Assembly: GCA_963730685.1 (NCBI GenBank)
Contig: CAVSSP010000004.1
Coordinates: 310,001-374,000 of the forward strand
Source of the DNA: Bog-756 sp963730685
GTDB taxonomy: Bacteria > Actinomycetota > Acidimicrobiia > Acidimicrobiales > RAAP-2
Direction: 5' to 3'
Length of the DNA: 64,000 nt
Every line of letters starts with the position of its first letter. The stretch's first letter is position 1. Both the position numbers and the translations under genes were made by a program. Positions 30,224 through 38,085 of the stretch are shown in pieces. Under the pieces are notes generated by a model, which saw nothing but the letters and a program-made list of their open reading frames with translations, had not been told where the DNA came from and searched no databases.

Positions 30224-31075
30224 ATGCGGATCACTGTCTTGGGATTGGGCAACATGGGCCGGGCGTTCGCCGCCAGAGGTCTCGACACCGGTCACCAGGT
30301 GACCGTGTGGAATCGCTCCCCAGGTCGGGCGGCCGAACTTGTGGAAAACGGGGCCGTCGAGGCCGGATCTCCTGACACGGCGGTGAGCGGTGCCGACGCC
30401 GTTCTCGTCGTGCTGGCCGACGACACGGCCGTCTTTGACGTCTGTCTGGGCGGTCACGGTGCGCTGGCGTCACTTGGCCCAGGCGCGGTACTCGCCAACA
30501 TCAGCACCGTCTCCCCGGACGCCGCCCGACGTTTGGCCGAGGCGGGCCCGGAGGGTCGGGTCCTCGACGCGCCGGTGATGGGCTCACCATCGATGATCGC
30601 GGCGGGCTCCGGTCGGTTCTTGATCGGCGGTTCTGCCTCGACGATCGCCGTGGTCGACCCGTTGTGGCATGACCTGGGGGCCGGCTACACCCTCTGTGGC
30701 CCGGTCGGTGCCGGGGCAACGATGAAGGTCCTGGCCAACTTGCTCTTGATCACCGGGGTGACCTCGCTCGCCGAGGTCATTGCTACGGCGAGACAGCACG
30801 CCGTTTCTGACGACCTCCTGAAGAGCCTGCTGGCCGACAGCCCGCTCTTGAGTCTTGCCAGCAGTCTTCGGTTGGACAGTCTGCTCGATCCGACCCACCC
30901 TGGTTGGTTCTCGCCGACACTGGCCCGCAAGGACCTTCGCCTGGCAATCGACCTGGCTGAGGAGGCCGGTGTTGGTGTGCGCATTGGCCCCGCCGCCGAA
31001 GACCTCTTGACAACCGTCATCGATGCTGGAGGTCAATGGCCCGACTTTGCCGCGGTGATCGAGGCACTTACCTGA
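30224..31075 (+). CDS. NAD(P)-binding beta-hydroxyacid dehydrogenase / imine-reductase-like protein
   Basis: 283 residues of the 6-phosphogluconate dehydrogenase-like family. N-terminal Rossmann motif VLGLGNMGRAFA at 5-16, VWNRSPGRAAEL near 29, DAPVMGSPSM near 117 and the conserved active-site Lys in GAGATMKVLANLLL (about Lys168). The C-terminal all-helical domain has FSPTLARKDLRLAIDLAEE near 226-245, typical of 3-hydroxyisobutyrate dehydrogenase relatives. The family includes 3-hydroxyisobutyrate and tartronate semialdehyde reductases and imine reductases; the substrate cannot be fixed. It stands alone between the degenerate stretch and the convergent propeller gene. Confidence 0.88.
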   Translation: MRITVLGLGNMGRAFAARGLDTGHQVTVWNRSPGRAAELVENGAVEAGSPDTAVSGADAVLVVLADDTAVFDVCLGGHGALASLGPGAVLANISTVSPDAARRLAEAGPEGRVLDAPVMGSPSMIAAGSGRFLIGGSASTIAVVDPLWHDLGAGYTLCGPVGAGATMKVLANLLLITGVTSLAEVIATARQHAVSDDLLKSLLADSPLLSLASSLRLDSLLDPTHPGWFSPTLARKDLRLAIDLAEEAGVGVRIGPAAEDLLTTVIDAGGQWPDFAAVIEALT

Positions 31076-31269
31076 AGGCCGCCGGTCAACGTTGGCGCTG
31101 TTGTTCGTTCTGCGGCGGTTGGTCGTCCCACCGGTCTGGGGCACCCCCACCCTGCGGAGACGGCGCATACGGTGCCTGTCCTGGTTACCTATGACGCCGG
31201 CACCGTGGCAGGCATCGACCAGGTCGCCCGATAGCCGCCAAAGGGATGGACCGAACCACGCGAGGGGAC

Positions 31270-31287
31270 CCCCGGCCCGAGCCGGGG
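31270..31287. terminator. Hairpin between convergent genes, candidate bidirectional terminator
   Basis: CCCCGGC-CCGA-GCCGGGG forms a 7-bp perfect stem with a 4-base loop. It lies 20 bases from the end of the propeller gene and 195 bases beyond the dehydrogenase stop. No T-run follows, so it would work only as a GC-rich actinobacterial-type terminator. Confidence 0.4.
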
Positions 31288-31308
31288 CCATCGAACGGGA
31301 CACGTCGC

Positions 31309-32595
31309 TCAGATGATGGTCAGAGGAATGGTGGCCTGAACCGTTGTCTTGGTTCTGGCCTTGTGCTTTCCGTCGAGAGTGGTGACGGTTTCGGTGGCTG
31401 ACACCGTGATCGAACTGGGGCCGGCGGCCAGCTTGGCATTCGGAGTTCCCGACAGCACCCCGGCCGGGGACAGCTTCAGCCCTCTCGGCAGGCTGACCTT
31501 CTTCCATTGCACCGTGGTCGTGTAAGGCGTGGTGCTGACTCCGAGGTTGGCTGCCCGGAGGGTCGTCGGTGCGTAGGAATCGCCCGGTGTCGCAGACGGC
31601 AGGTTGGGAATGACAATGGCGAAGTTGATGGCAATCTCGGTCACCGTGTTGTCGTCGAGCTCGGGCGACTCGTCATTGCCGGTATTCGTCACCCAGACGT
31701 GGGTTCCATCCGACGAGATGGCGTCGGGTCCGGTGCCCACCGAGGTAATCGTCTGCACCGCCGCTCCGGATGCAGCATCCAGCTCGGTCACCGTGTTGTC
31801 GAGATCGTTGTCGTCGATACCATTGGCCACCCAGACGTGAGTGCCGTCCGACGTGATACCACCCGGATTGAAACCCTCGACCGTCCGCACGAGGGATCCG
31901 TCCGAAGCATCCAGCTCGGTCACCGTGTTGCTCTCGGCGTTCCCGACCCAGACGTGGGTGCCATCCGACGAGACGGAACCGGGAAAGCTACCCACGGGAA
32001 TGGTCTGGACGAATGCCCCGGTCGAAGCATCCAGCTCGGTCACGGTATCGAAAAATGGGTTGGCCACCCAGACGTGAGTGCCGTCCGAAGATAGGGCGGT
32101 GGGGTCGCTGCCCTCAGGAATGGTCTGGACGAAAGCTCCGGTCGAAGCATCCAGTTCGGTGACAGCGTTCTCGCTCGCCACCCAGACGTGGGTGCCGTCC
32201 GAGGAGATACCGCCGGGAAAGGTAGCCACGGGAATGGACCGGACAACCGTCCCCGTTGAAGCGTTCAGCTCGGTCACCGTGTCGGGGTAGACCGTGACCC
32301 AAACATCGGTGCCATCGGAGGAAACGCCCTCGGGAACGTTGGCCATGTCAATCGTCTGGATGACCGTGCCGGTAGAGGCGTCCAGCTCGGACACGGTCTT
32401 CTCGTCCTGGCTCGTCACCCACACATGGGTGCCATCCGATGAGATGCTGTAGGGAGCGGCGCCCACCTGAATCGTCTGGACGACCGCGGCCGCCCCGGCC
32501 GGTAGGGAGCCGACCACCAGTGAGACGACTACCGATCCTCCGGTCACCAGGATCCCAGCCAGTACCACTCGCATACTTCTCTTGCTTCCGCCCAT
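31309..32595 (-). CDS. Secreted seven-bladed beta-propeller protein with C-terminal Ig-like domain
   Basis: 428 residues from ATG 32595, with GGAGGG 9 bases upstream. Signal peptide about 1-37 (VVLAGILVTGGSVVVSLVVG, cleavage near AGAAA). Then seven repeats of about 40 residues, each reading S-S-D-G-T-H-V-W-V ... T-V-T-E-L-D-A-S-T-G ... V-Q-T-I, forming a YVTN/Vgb-like propeller (residues about 40-330). The last 95 residues (ATPGDSYAPTTLRA ... LPRGLKLSPAGVLSGTP) match the putative Ig (He_PIG) fold. Repeats are close to identical, suggesting recent amplification. Probable role in cell-surface binding; no catalytic residues seen. Confidence 0.88.
   Translation of the reverse strand: MGGSKRSMRVVLAGILVTGGSVVVSLVVGSLPAGAAAVVQTIQVGAAPYSISSDGTHVWVTSQDEKTVSELDASTGTVIQTIDMANVPEGVSSDGTDVWVTVYPDTVTELNASTGTVVRSIPVATFPGGISSDGTHVWVASENAVTELDASTGAFVQTIPEGSDPTALSSDGTHVWVANPFFDTVTELDASTGAFVQTIPVGSFPGSVSSDGTHVWVGNAESNTVTELDASDGSLVRTVEGFNPGGITSDGTHVWVANGIDDNDLDNTVTELDAASGAAVQTITSVGTGPDAISSDGTHVWVTNTGNDESPELDDNTVTEIAINFAIVIPNLPSATPGDSYAPTTLRAANLGVSTTPYTTTVQWKKVSLPRGLKLSPAGVLSGTPNAKLAAGPSSITVSATETVTTLDGKHKARTKTTVQATIPLTII
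31650..32500. repeat. Tandem propeller-blade DNA repeats
   Basis: Seven units of roughly 110-130 bases code for the propeller blades. The best conserved cores, GTGGGTGCCATCCGA-like and CATCCAGCTCGGTCAC-like (as read on the + strand), recur at nearly even spacing from 31690 to 32440. The similarity at DNA level makes blade number prone to change by recombination. Confidence 0.75.
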
Positions 32596-32822
32596 GGGTC
32601 AACGCCCTCCGCTCTGGTCGCCGATCGTACGCCCGTCTGGTCATTGCTTAGCAGGGTCGATCACCGACGACAACGCTGATCAGCACCGGGGTCTGCTGGC
32701 CTCAGCGTGGGCATGTTGAGGGTCGAGGACGGTCAGTGGAGTGCCACCGACAACCGGTTGGTCGGCTGTTCACGCGGAGACGGGGAATTCGAGGGGAATC
32801 CCCCCACTCACTCGTCGCAGAT

Positions 32823-33182
32823 TCAGGTGAGTCCCTCGATGATCTGGATCACCTCGTCTGGACGGTAGCCCTGGCTCCGGCAGAACTCGACCAGGTCGCG
32901 GACCCGCTTCACCACCGCACTGCGCTCGGGAGTCCCGGCCACCGTGATCCCACGTCCCCGTTGGAAGTCGAGGAGGCCTTCGTCGCGAAGCATGTGAAGC
33001 GCACGAAGGACCGTGTTCTTGTTGACCCCGAGGATTGCTGCCATGTCCTTGGCCAAGGGTAGGCGTTCACCTGGTCCGGCTTCTCCGTCAGCGATAGCTC
33101 TGCGCAGCTCTGCCGCCACTTGGTCGTGGAGGGTCACCGATTCGGATCGGTCGATGTTGACAGACAGCATGGTTCTAGTCAT
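32823..33182 (-). CDS. GntR family transcriptional regulator, YtrA-like
   Basis: 119 residues. The winged helix-turn-helix at about 10-78 is typical of GntR: SVTLHDQVAAELRRAIADGEAGPGERLP, then the recognition helix NKNTVLRALHMLRDEGLL and the wing FQRGRGITVA. Only a short helical tail follows (about 40 residues), as in the YtrA subfamily, which has no large effector domain. It is divergent from the SecD-head-like membrane gene with only 35 bases between the starts, so it almost certainly regulates that gene and itself. YtrA-type regulators usually control export or envelope-stress genes. Confidence 0.9.
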   Translation of the reverse strand: MTRTMLSVNIDRSESVTLHDQVAAELRRAIADGEAGPGERLPLAKDMAAILGVNKNTVLRALHMLRDEGLLDFQRGRGITVAGTPERSAVVKRVRDLVEFCRSQGYRPDEVIQIIEGLT

Positions 33183-33217
33183 AGTAGCTCCATGGCTTTG
33201 GGGATGCGAGGTCGGTC

Positions 33218-34015
33218 ATGACCGTCACCGACGTGGCAACCGAGGGATCGACTTCCGGTGAGACGCAGGTTCTCTTCCGGGAGGCGAAACAGCGAAGGCG
33301 TCGGAGATGGCTGGTCTCAGGGATCACGATCGGCGTCGCGGCCATCGTGCTGATTCTGACGATCGGACTTACGAGTGGCCGAGGCGGCAACGGACGTTCG
33401 CCGGCTGATGCGAATCCGGCGACGATCACGGTGGCAGCTCACAATGGGTTCGACTTCAGCCTCCGACCGGTGCTCTGCTACGCGCCGGCACTCAATCTGT
33501 CAGTCGGCGAAACTCCCTCGGCTGGGCCGCTCCCGGAATGTGCGCCTGCCTCCCGACTGACCGCCGCCAATCTCTTTGTCAATACGGATACCGGTCAGGC
33601 GACGGTCACTCCTCCGCAGGACCCGCAGTTCGCCACCTACCCGGCGACGCCCGCCTCCGGAGCCGACGACAGGAGCACCGTGCTGTTGCCGGGGTCACCC
33701 TCAGCGGGGAGCGGTCGGTTCGTGCTTGGTCCGGCCGGCATGACGCGCAGTGGGGTCGAATCCGCGAGGGCGCTGTTGGTCGGCGACGGGCAGTGGGTCG
33801 TCGAGCTGGACCTCAACGGTGTGGGCGCGACGCAGTGGAATGCATTGGCTCAACTTCAGTTCCACGCCATCGTCGGTGTCGTGTACGAGGGCAGAGTTGT
33901 CTCGGCACCCCTCACCCAGCCATCGCAATCGGAATTCAGCTCGTTCCACAACCAACTGCAGGTCTCAGGCGACTTCACGAAGCAAGAAGCCGAGACGTTT
34001 GCCGCTGCGTTGTAG
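33218..34015 (+). CDS. Membrane-anchored protein with SecD P1-head-like domain
   Basis: 265 residues. Cytoplasmic basic N-terminus (QRRRRRW near 26-32), a single helix VSGITIGVAAIVLILTIGL about 33-51, then an extracytoplasmic region. A cysteine pair (LCYAP near 90 and PECAP near 110) precedes the C-terminal 100 residues, where the pattern ARALLVGDGQWVVELDLNGVGATQW ... FHAIVGVVYEGRVVSAPLT ... SGDFTKQEAETFAAAL matches the P1-head domain of SecD. It lacks the SecD membrane channel, so it is not a translocase subunit. Divergent from the GntR regulator. Function unknown; a regulated envelope protein is the best reading. Confidence 0.75.
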   Translation: MTVTDVATEGSTSGETQVLFREAKQRRRRRWLVSGITIGVAAIVLILTIGLTSGRGGNGRSPADANPATITVAAHNGFDFSLRPVLCYAPALNLSVGETPSAGPLPECAPASRLTAANLFVNTDTGQATVTPPQDPQFATYPATPASGADDRSTVLLPGSPSAGSGRFVLGPAGMTRSGVESARALLVGDGQWVVELDLNGVGATQWNALAQLQFHAIVGVVYEGRVVSAPLTQPSQSEFSSFHNQLQVSGDFTKQEAETFAAAL

Positions 34016-34115
34016 GACCGCCTCCTCGATCCCGGTCCAAGGCGTCCCAGACCGCCGGCTGAGGGTCTCGTGCAGGCTCGCACCTTCGAGGCAGGCAGTG
34101 CCTCAGCGTCGGAGG

Positions 34116-34793
34116 TCAGTTCCTCGGCGGTCGTGGCAGTGGGCTGGTGGCGATCACGAATCCCTGTGCGGTGGTCTCGTGCTCCAGTTCAGGTGCCCTG
34201 AGGTCCGTGGTGTAGATCTCGAATCCTGTGTCCTCCAGACATCCGGCAACCTCTTGCACGCGGTGTCTGTAGCTGGTGAGCGGCAGGTGGGTGCCGAAAG
34301 CATCTTCTCGGTGCACTGGCTCACCCTCGGCCTGAAACGCCAGGAGCACATGGCCCCCGGGGATCAAGACCCTGGCCAGTTCGTGGAACGCCTCGCCGAG
34401 CCGATTCGGAGGCGTATGGATGATCGAGTACCAGCAGACGGCACCAGCGAGCACCCCCGATTCGATGGGAAGCGCATCGAGTTGGCCCTCTTCGAACTGA
34501 ATGTGCGGATGTGTGGTGCTGGCGAAGGCGAGCATCGCTTGGGACACGTCCACGCCAATGACGTCGAGACCGCGGTCCGCCATGAACGCCGCCACCCGGC
34601 CTGGTCCGCACCCAACATCGGCAACCCGACTGGTGGGTTGTCCCTTGATCAACTCGATGAAGGCCACCAGCAGCGACTGGTCGCTGGGGAGTTCTGTCAT
34701 CGAGCTGATGGCAGTGCCTACGAATTGGACATACGTCCGTGCCGCCAGCTCATACACATCTCGGGCCGTCGCTACGTGGTCTTCTCTCGACAC
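34116..34793 (-). CDS. Class I SAM-dependent methyltransferase
   Basis: 225 residues with a methyltransferase-11-type core: SAM motif VADVGCGPGRVAAFMADRG near 57-75, acidic loop VIGVDVSQAML near 78-88, GQLDALPI near 103, motif AGAVCWYSIIHTPP near 115-128, and ARVLIPGGHVLLAFQ near 140-154. Small-molecule methyltransferases of this kind act on many substrates, which cannot be told from sequence. ATG at 34793. Convergent with the SecD-head-like gene; the 100 bases between the two hold no clear hairpin. Confidence 0.88.
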   Translation of the reverse strand: MSREDHVATARDVYELAARTYVQFVGTAISSMTELPSDQSLLVAFIELIKGQPTSRVADVGCGPGRVAAFMADRGLDVIGVDVSQAMLAFASTTHPHIQFEEGQLDALPIESGVLAGAVCWYSIIHTPPNRLGEAFHELARVLIPGGHVLLAFQAEGEPVHREDAFGTHLPLTSYRHRVQEVAGCLEDTGFEIYTTDLRAPELEHETTAQGFVIATSPLPRPPRN

Positions 34794-34939
34794 GTCTCGA
34801 GGCTAGGTGACCTCCGGCCACGGTGTTCACGACGAATGGACAATTGCTTTTTCCTGAAATGACGTGAGCGGGGCGACTGCCACCGCGGTTGACCGGAACA
34901 TGTGGGCGTGCGGAGATTGCGTGGGGCGGCAGCTTCGAG

Positions 34940-35611
34940 TCATTGGTCGCTTCCGGTTGTACCGGGTACGACTGGATTGACGCTGATGGGACGGCAGCCC
35001 GGGAACCCACCGTAGGAGGCGTTCGCCATGGGGACGGCCACCCTCACCGAATGCGTTTCGCCCGGCGGCGTGATCACGAACGACGGATAGCCGATGCAGG
35101 TCGTTGCGTTGCCGGGAGGCATGTCGGTCCCTTCGATTTCTGCCGACGCCGCCTGACCGGGGGCGAGCGTCACGAGCGGTAGTGGGGAGCTGTCGCTCGG
35201 CAAGCCGCCCATCATCCCGGTCTCATGGCGCACAGCCTGTGCGACTTGGCTTCCCAGAGAATTGAGAGCGGCGACGCCTGGATAGCCGTTCATGATGCAG
35301 GTGGTCTGGCTGACGTTCGTGAATACGACCGTCTGTCCGAAGCTGCCCGCCGCTCCACCGCCTCCGCCCGCCCCGATCCGAAGCTGACCGACTCGACAAG
35401 AGGATGCAGCGACTACCGAAGTCGATGTCGATGGGGCCACTTCCGTGGTGCTCGATGTCGAGGCCGTTGGCGGAGCGACTTGCGTCGTACCGGTACCCGA
35501 CGACGGCGCCGTGGCTGGAGTCGACGTACCCGGCCCGCTGCATGCCGCCAGACCGGCCCCAGTGGCCAGAATGGGGGTGAGTAGACGCACGGTACGCCGC
35601 CACTTCGTCAT
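34940..35611 (-). CDS. DUF4232-type lipoprotein
   Basis: 223 residues from ATG 35611. Lipoprotein signal: TKWRRTVRLLTPILATGAGLAACSG, with lipobox LAAC and the cysteine near residue 24. A Ser/Thr/Pro-rich linker of about 45 residues follows, then the DUF4232 domain: SCRVGQLRIG, GQTVVFTNVSQTTCIMNGYPGVAAL, LVTLAPGQAASAEIEG, CIGYPSFVITPPGE, and a final conserved Cys (FPGCRPISVNPV). Four cysteines in the domain probably form two disulfides. Family members are anchored at the outer face of the membrane in actinobacteria, with unknown role. Confidence 0.85.
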   Translation of the reverse strand: MTKWRRTVRLLTPILATGAGLAACSGPGTSTPATAPSSGTGTTQVAPPTASTSSTTEVAPSTSTSVVAASSCRVGQLRIGAGGGGGAAGSFGQTVVFTNVSQTTCIMNGYPGVAALNSLGSQVAQAVRHETGMMGGLPSDSSPLPLVTLAPGQAASAEIEGTDMPPGNATTCIGYPSFVITPPGETHSVRVAVPMANASYGGFPGCRPISVNPVVPGTTGSDQ

Positions 35612-35885
35612 CGTCTCGGTTCTAGCACCTGTTCCACTCAATGACCCCGGCCATCGTCAGCCAGCCAAGTAGCCCGCAACGACGGGAGCGGATCGACTAT
35701 TGATCGTGGCCTTACATGGGCGGTCTGCGACCCGTCAGTCGGACGGGTAGCCGGCGCGTGGCGTGTGTCCGCAGACAGCGGTTGCGCGTCGCCTCCGGCG
35801 CCGGCGGGAGCGCGCCGCCGAGCCCGCAGGCCATATGCTTCCATCGGTCGACCCGTCAACGAGCTGGCCGTCGTCAGGGGATTGC

Positions 35886-36362
35886 ATGCGGTTCAATCAC
35901 ATGGAGCTCACCTTCGCCCGCGGCACGCTCGACGAGGCCACCCGGTCGGACATCGACGCCTTCTACGGCGACCTGCTGGGCTGGCGGTGCATCCCCTACG
36001 AGCTCTTCGGGCAGATCGGTCACCTGCTCATCCCGGACGAGGGACAGTTTCTCCTGCTCATGGAGTCCGATGACCCGCTCTCCTCCCCGGGTCTGGACCA
36101 CCTGGGGGTGCTGGTCGACAGCCGTGCCGAAGTGGACGCCCTCCACGAGGCGTGCTCGGCCTTCGCCGAGAAGGACGATCGGCTCCAGATCCTCGACTTC
36201 GAAGACCTGGTCAACCCCCGGGTGACCCAGCGGCTGTTCTACGTCCGCTACCTGCTCCCGATCTGGTTCGACGTCCACGCTCTCGAGTACCCGTCGGGGG
36301 GCGAGCCTTCCCACGGGTGGACCTACGGCCCCCGGGCCGCTCCCACCTCCACGGATCCCTAG
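35886..36362 (+). CDS. VOC family protein (glyoxalase/dioxygenase fold)
   Basis: 158 residues from ATG 35886. The first beta-alpha-beta-beta-beta module is FNHMELTFA ... SDIDAFYGDLLGW ... GHLLIPDEGQFLLLMES, and the second is LDHLGVLVDSRAEVDALHEAC ... IWFDVHALEYPSG. His in NHMEL and LDHLG plus the acidic residue in DVHALEYP are in the positions that bind metal in vicinal-oxygen-chelate enzymes. Whether it is a lyase, isomerase or dioxygenase cannot be told. No partner gene nearby suggests a pathway. Confidence 0.8.
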   Translation: MRFNHMELTFARGTLDEATRSDIDAFYGDLLGWRCIPYELFGQIGHLLIPDEGQFLLLMESDDPLSSPGLDHLGVLVDSRAEVDALHEACSAFAEKDDRLQILDFEDLVNPRVTQRLFYVRYLLPIWFDVHALEYPSGGEPSHGWTYGPRAAPTSTDP

Positions 36363-36505
36363 ATCCGGGCGCCGTGGGCCGGGCGGCGGCCACCACCCCT
36401 CGGGCATCTGCCACGGACGAGGCCGATGGCGCCGCCGGCGATGTTGGACAAGGATGGCCCTCGGGCGCCCAGTGGCGTCGTCGTGAGTACAAGGAGGTCC
36501 GCATC

Positions 36506-36988
36506 ATGGACATCGTCCGCAACGCTGACGGAACCCTCGTCGTCCCGGTCGAGCCCGCACGGCAGCACGCCCCAGACGTGGAGGAGAGTGAACCCTCCGG
36601 GGGAGAGGCGCCGCACCCTGACGCGGCGCCCACCACCCGGCTCCTTCACCCGGGTGAAGGGGGATACGACGAGGCACTCGCGGAATGGGACCTCCAGCAG
36701 AATCCCGATCGTCAGCCGGTGGTGTCGACAGCCAACGGACGGCAAGAAGCGATGACGCTCGTCCACCAGGTGGCGAGCTCCCCGGATCACGCAGTCGCAG
36801 CCGCAGTGGAGTCACTGGATGATCCAGAGGCAAGCGGTGAGGCATTGCGCCACGTACTGGTCGGGGGAGTCCATTCGGTCGAAGACTTCTCGACCGAGGT
36901 GGCGCACGCCGAGGGTGGGGAGCCCCTGCCCGCCCACGAGACCACCAAGATCATCGGCGAGATCCTGACCGAGCTCGACCGGACCTGA
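36506..36988 (+). CDS. Small acidic hypothetical protein
   Basis: 160 residues, unknown family. The ATG at 36506 has a textbook AAGGAGG ribosome binding site at 36491-36497, so the gene is probably well expressed. Composition is acidic (rich in Glu, Asp, Ala, Pro), with a helical middle (GYDEALAEWDLQ) and a helical C-terminal half (MTLVHQVASSPDHAVAAAVESL, EALRHVLVGGVHSVEDF, HETTKIIGEILTELD). No membrane segment or cysteine is visible. A GGGCCCGGGGCCCC hairpin-prone stretch follows the stop at about 36991-37004. Confidence 0.6.
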   Translation: MDIVRNADGTLVVPVEPARQHAPDVEESEPSGGEAPHPDAAPTTRLLHPGEGGYDEALAEWDLQQNPDRQPVVSTANGRQEAMTLVHQVASSPDHAVAAAVESLDDPEASGEALRHVLVGGVHSVEDFSTEVAHAEGGEPLPAHETTKIIGEILTELDRT

Positions 36989-36990
36989 GC

Positions 36991-37007
36991 GGGCCCGGGG
37001 CCCCTTT
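36991..37007. terminator. GC-rich hairpin with short T-run, candidate terminator
   Basis: GGGCCCGGGGCCCC folds on itself and is followed by TTTG. It lies in the 29-base gap between the convergent acidic protein gene and the CMD gene, so it could serve both. Confidence 0.35.
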
Positions 37008-37017
37008 GTCGGGTCCG

Positions 37018-37578
37018 TCATCCGACATCGGTGAACCGGGGGGTCCCTTCCTCGGGGTCCAGCCGGACGGTATTGGCCGCGAAGCTGATGGCGTGATACC
37101 AGCCGCACAGCAGCACCAGATCGAGGATCTGGGGCTCCTGGAACTCGCCCACGAGCCGGCTCCACAGTTCGTCGGCGATCTGCCCGGTGTCGTGGAGCGA
37201 GTCGACCACCTCGATGAGGATCCGGTCGCCGGCACTGCTCCAGCAGCCATCCGACGCGCTTCCGTGAACCAGCGAGCCGAGCTGTGCGGGGGTGAGGCCG
37301 ACCCGATCGGCGTAATAGGCGACATGCACCCCCCACTCGTACTCGCACCCGCACCGGGCACAGGTGCGGTCGATGACGACTTCACGTGCACGCATCGACA
37401 CGGAGAGGCGCCTGCTCAACTCGTAGCCACCCCATGAACCCATGGCATCGGCCATGGGGAGATTTCTGACGAAGGTCCTGAAGAGGAGGATCGGCGGGAC
37501 GCCAGGAGGCATCATCGCCTCGAGGCGCCGCCCGACCGCACCCTCGTACGGCGGTTGCACCGGATCGATCCTGGCCAT
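37018..37578 (-). CDS. Carboxymuconolactone decarboxylase / AhpD-like protein
   Basis: 186 residues from ATG 37578 with GGAG upstream. The helical CMD core is recognisable: LLFRTFVRNLPMADAMGSW, LSRRLSVSMREREVVI-type helix, then the redox motif RTCARCGCEYEWGVHVAYYA near 72-91, with conserved E-W-x-x-H after the cysteines, and the trailing helix LTPAQLGSL. Proteins of this family act as hydroperoxidases or lactone decarboxylases. The Cys-rich motif suggests thiol redox chemistry. Divergent from an HxlR regulator with a candidate operator in between, so the pair is probably an electrophile or oxidant response. Confidence 0.85.
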   Translation of the reverse strand: MARIDPVQPPYEGAVGRRLEAMMPPGVPPILLFRTFVRNLPMADAMGSWGGYELSRRLSVSMRAREVVIDRTCARCGCEYEWGVHVAYYADRVGLTPAQLGSLVHGSASDGCWSSAGDRILIEVVDSLHDTGQIADELWSRLVGEFQEPQILDLVLLCGWYHAISFAANTVRLDPEEGTPRFTDVG

Positions 37579-37608
37579 GTCCCGCTCCTTTGGTCGCAGT
37601 GTTTTGGA

Positions 37609-37641
37609 ATCAGAAACACGGCCCACGGTAATGTTTCTGAT
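37609..37641. promoter_or_regulatory. Inverted repeat, candidate HxlR operator
   Basis: ATCAGAAACA (37609-37618) and its exact reverse complement TGTTTCTGAT (37632-37641) are separated by 13 bases. Extending outward (TTTTGGAATCAGAAACA against TTTCGATATCAGAAACA) keeps 14 of 17 positions. The site is AT-rich in a GC-rich genome and sits in the 97-base gap between the divergent CMD and HxlR genes, where both promoters must lie. HxlR-type regulators bind such spaced inverted repeats as dimers. Confidence 0.65.
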
Positions 37642-37675
37642 ATCGAAATGCAAGACCACGAAAGGGTGAGCTCCC

Positions 37676-38014
37676 ATGGTCGATCGCAAGTCCGACGGAT
37701 CTGGTCGGAGGGTCCGGGGTTCGACGACAGGCCGGCCGCTCATGGTGGCGTTGGACCTGTTGGGTCGACGCTGGGCGCTCCGGATCCTATGGGAGCTGCG
37801 CGACGGACCGGTGGGCGCCCGGGCGCTCCGTGACAAGTGCGACGGGATGTCGTCCAGCGTGCTCTACGAACGCCTTCGCGAACTGACTGACTCCGGACTG
37901 GTGGCTCGGACCGAGCACGAGGAGTACGTGCTGAGCGATATCGGCGCCGCGCTGGGCGCCGCCCTCCAGCCCCTTGACGCTTGGGCCCGGCAGTGGTCGG
38001 CCGGCCATCGATAA
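37676..38014 (+). CDS. HxlR family transcriptional regulator
   Basis: 112 residues from ATG 37676 (AAAGGG 9 bases upstream). The HxlR winged helix is clear: PLMVALDLLGRRWALRILWELRDGPVGARALRDKCDGMSSSVLYERLRELTDSGLVAR covers the helices and wing, and the C-terminal helix (LQPLDAWARQW) is the dimer helix. The redox cysteine found near the N-terminus of HypR-like members is not visible; one Cys (KCDG) lies in the helix before the recognition helix. Divergent from the CMD gene. Likely controls it and itself through the inverted repeat in between. Confidence 0.9.
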   Translation: MVDRKSDGSGRRVRGSTTGRPLMVALDLLGRRWALRILWELRDGPVGARALRDKCDGMSSSVLYERLRELTDSGLVARTEHEEYVLSDIGAALGAALQPLDAWARQWSAGHR

Positions 38015-38085
38015 CGCAGCGAGGCGACGATCAGGACGGGAGATGACGATGCCGGCCTGCCCTGTCTTCCTGTCAGACTTCTGAC

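Noticed and set aside
31650..32500. Regularly spaced repeats that might suggest a CRISPR array
   Set aside because: Repeats are about 110-130 bases and code for propeller blades; spacers are not unique and there are no cas genes.
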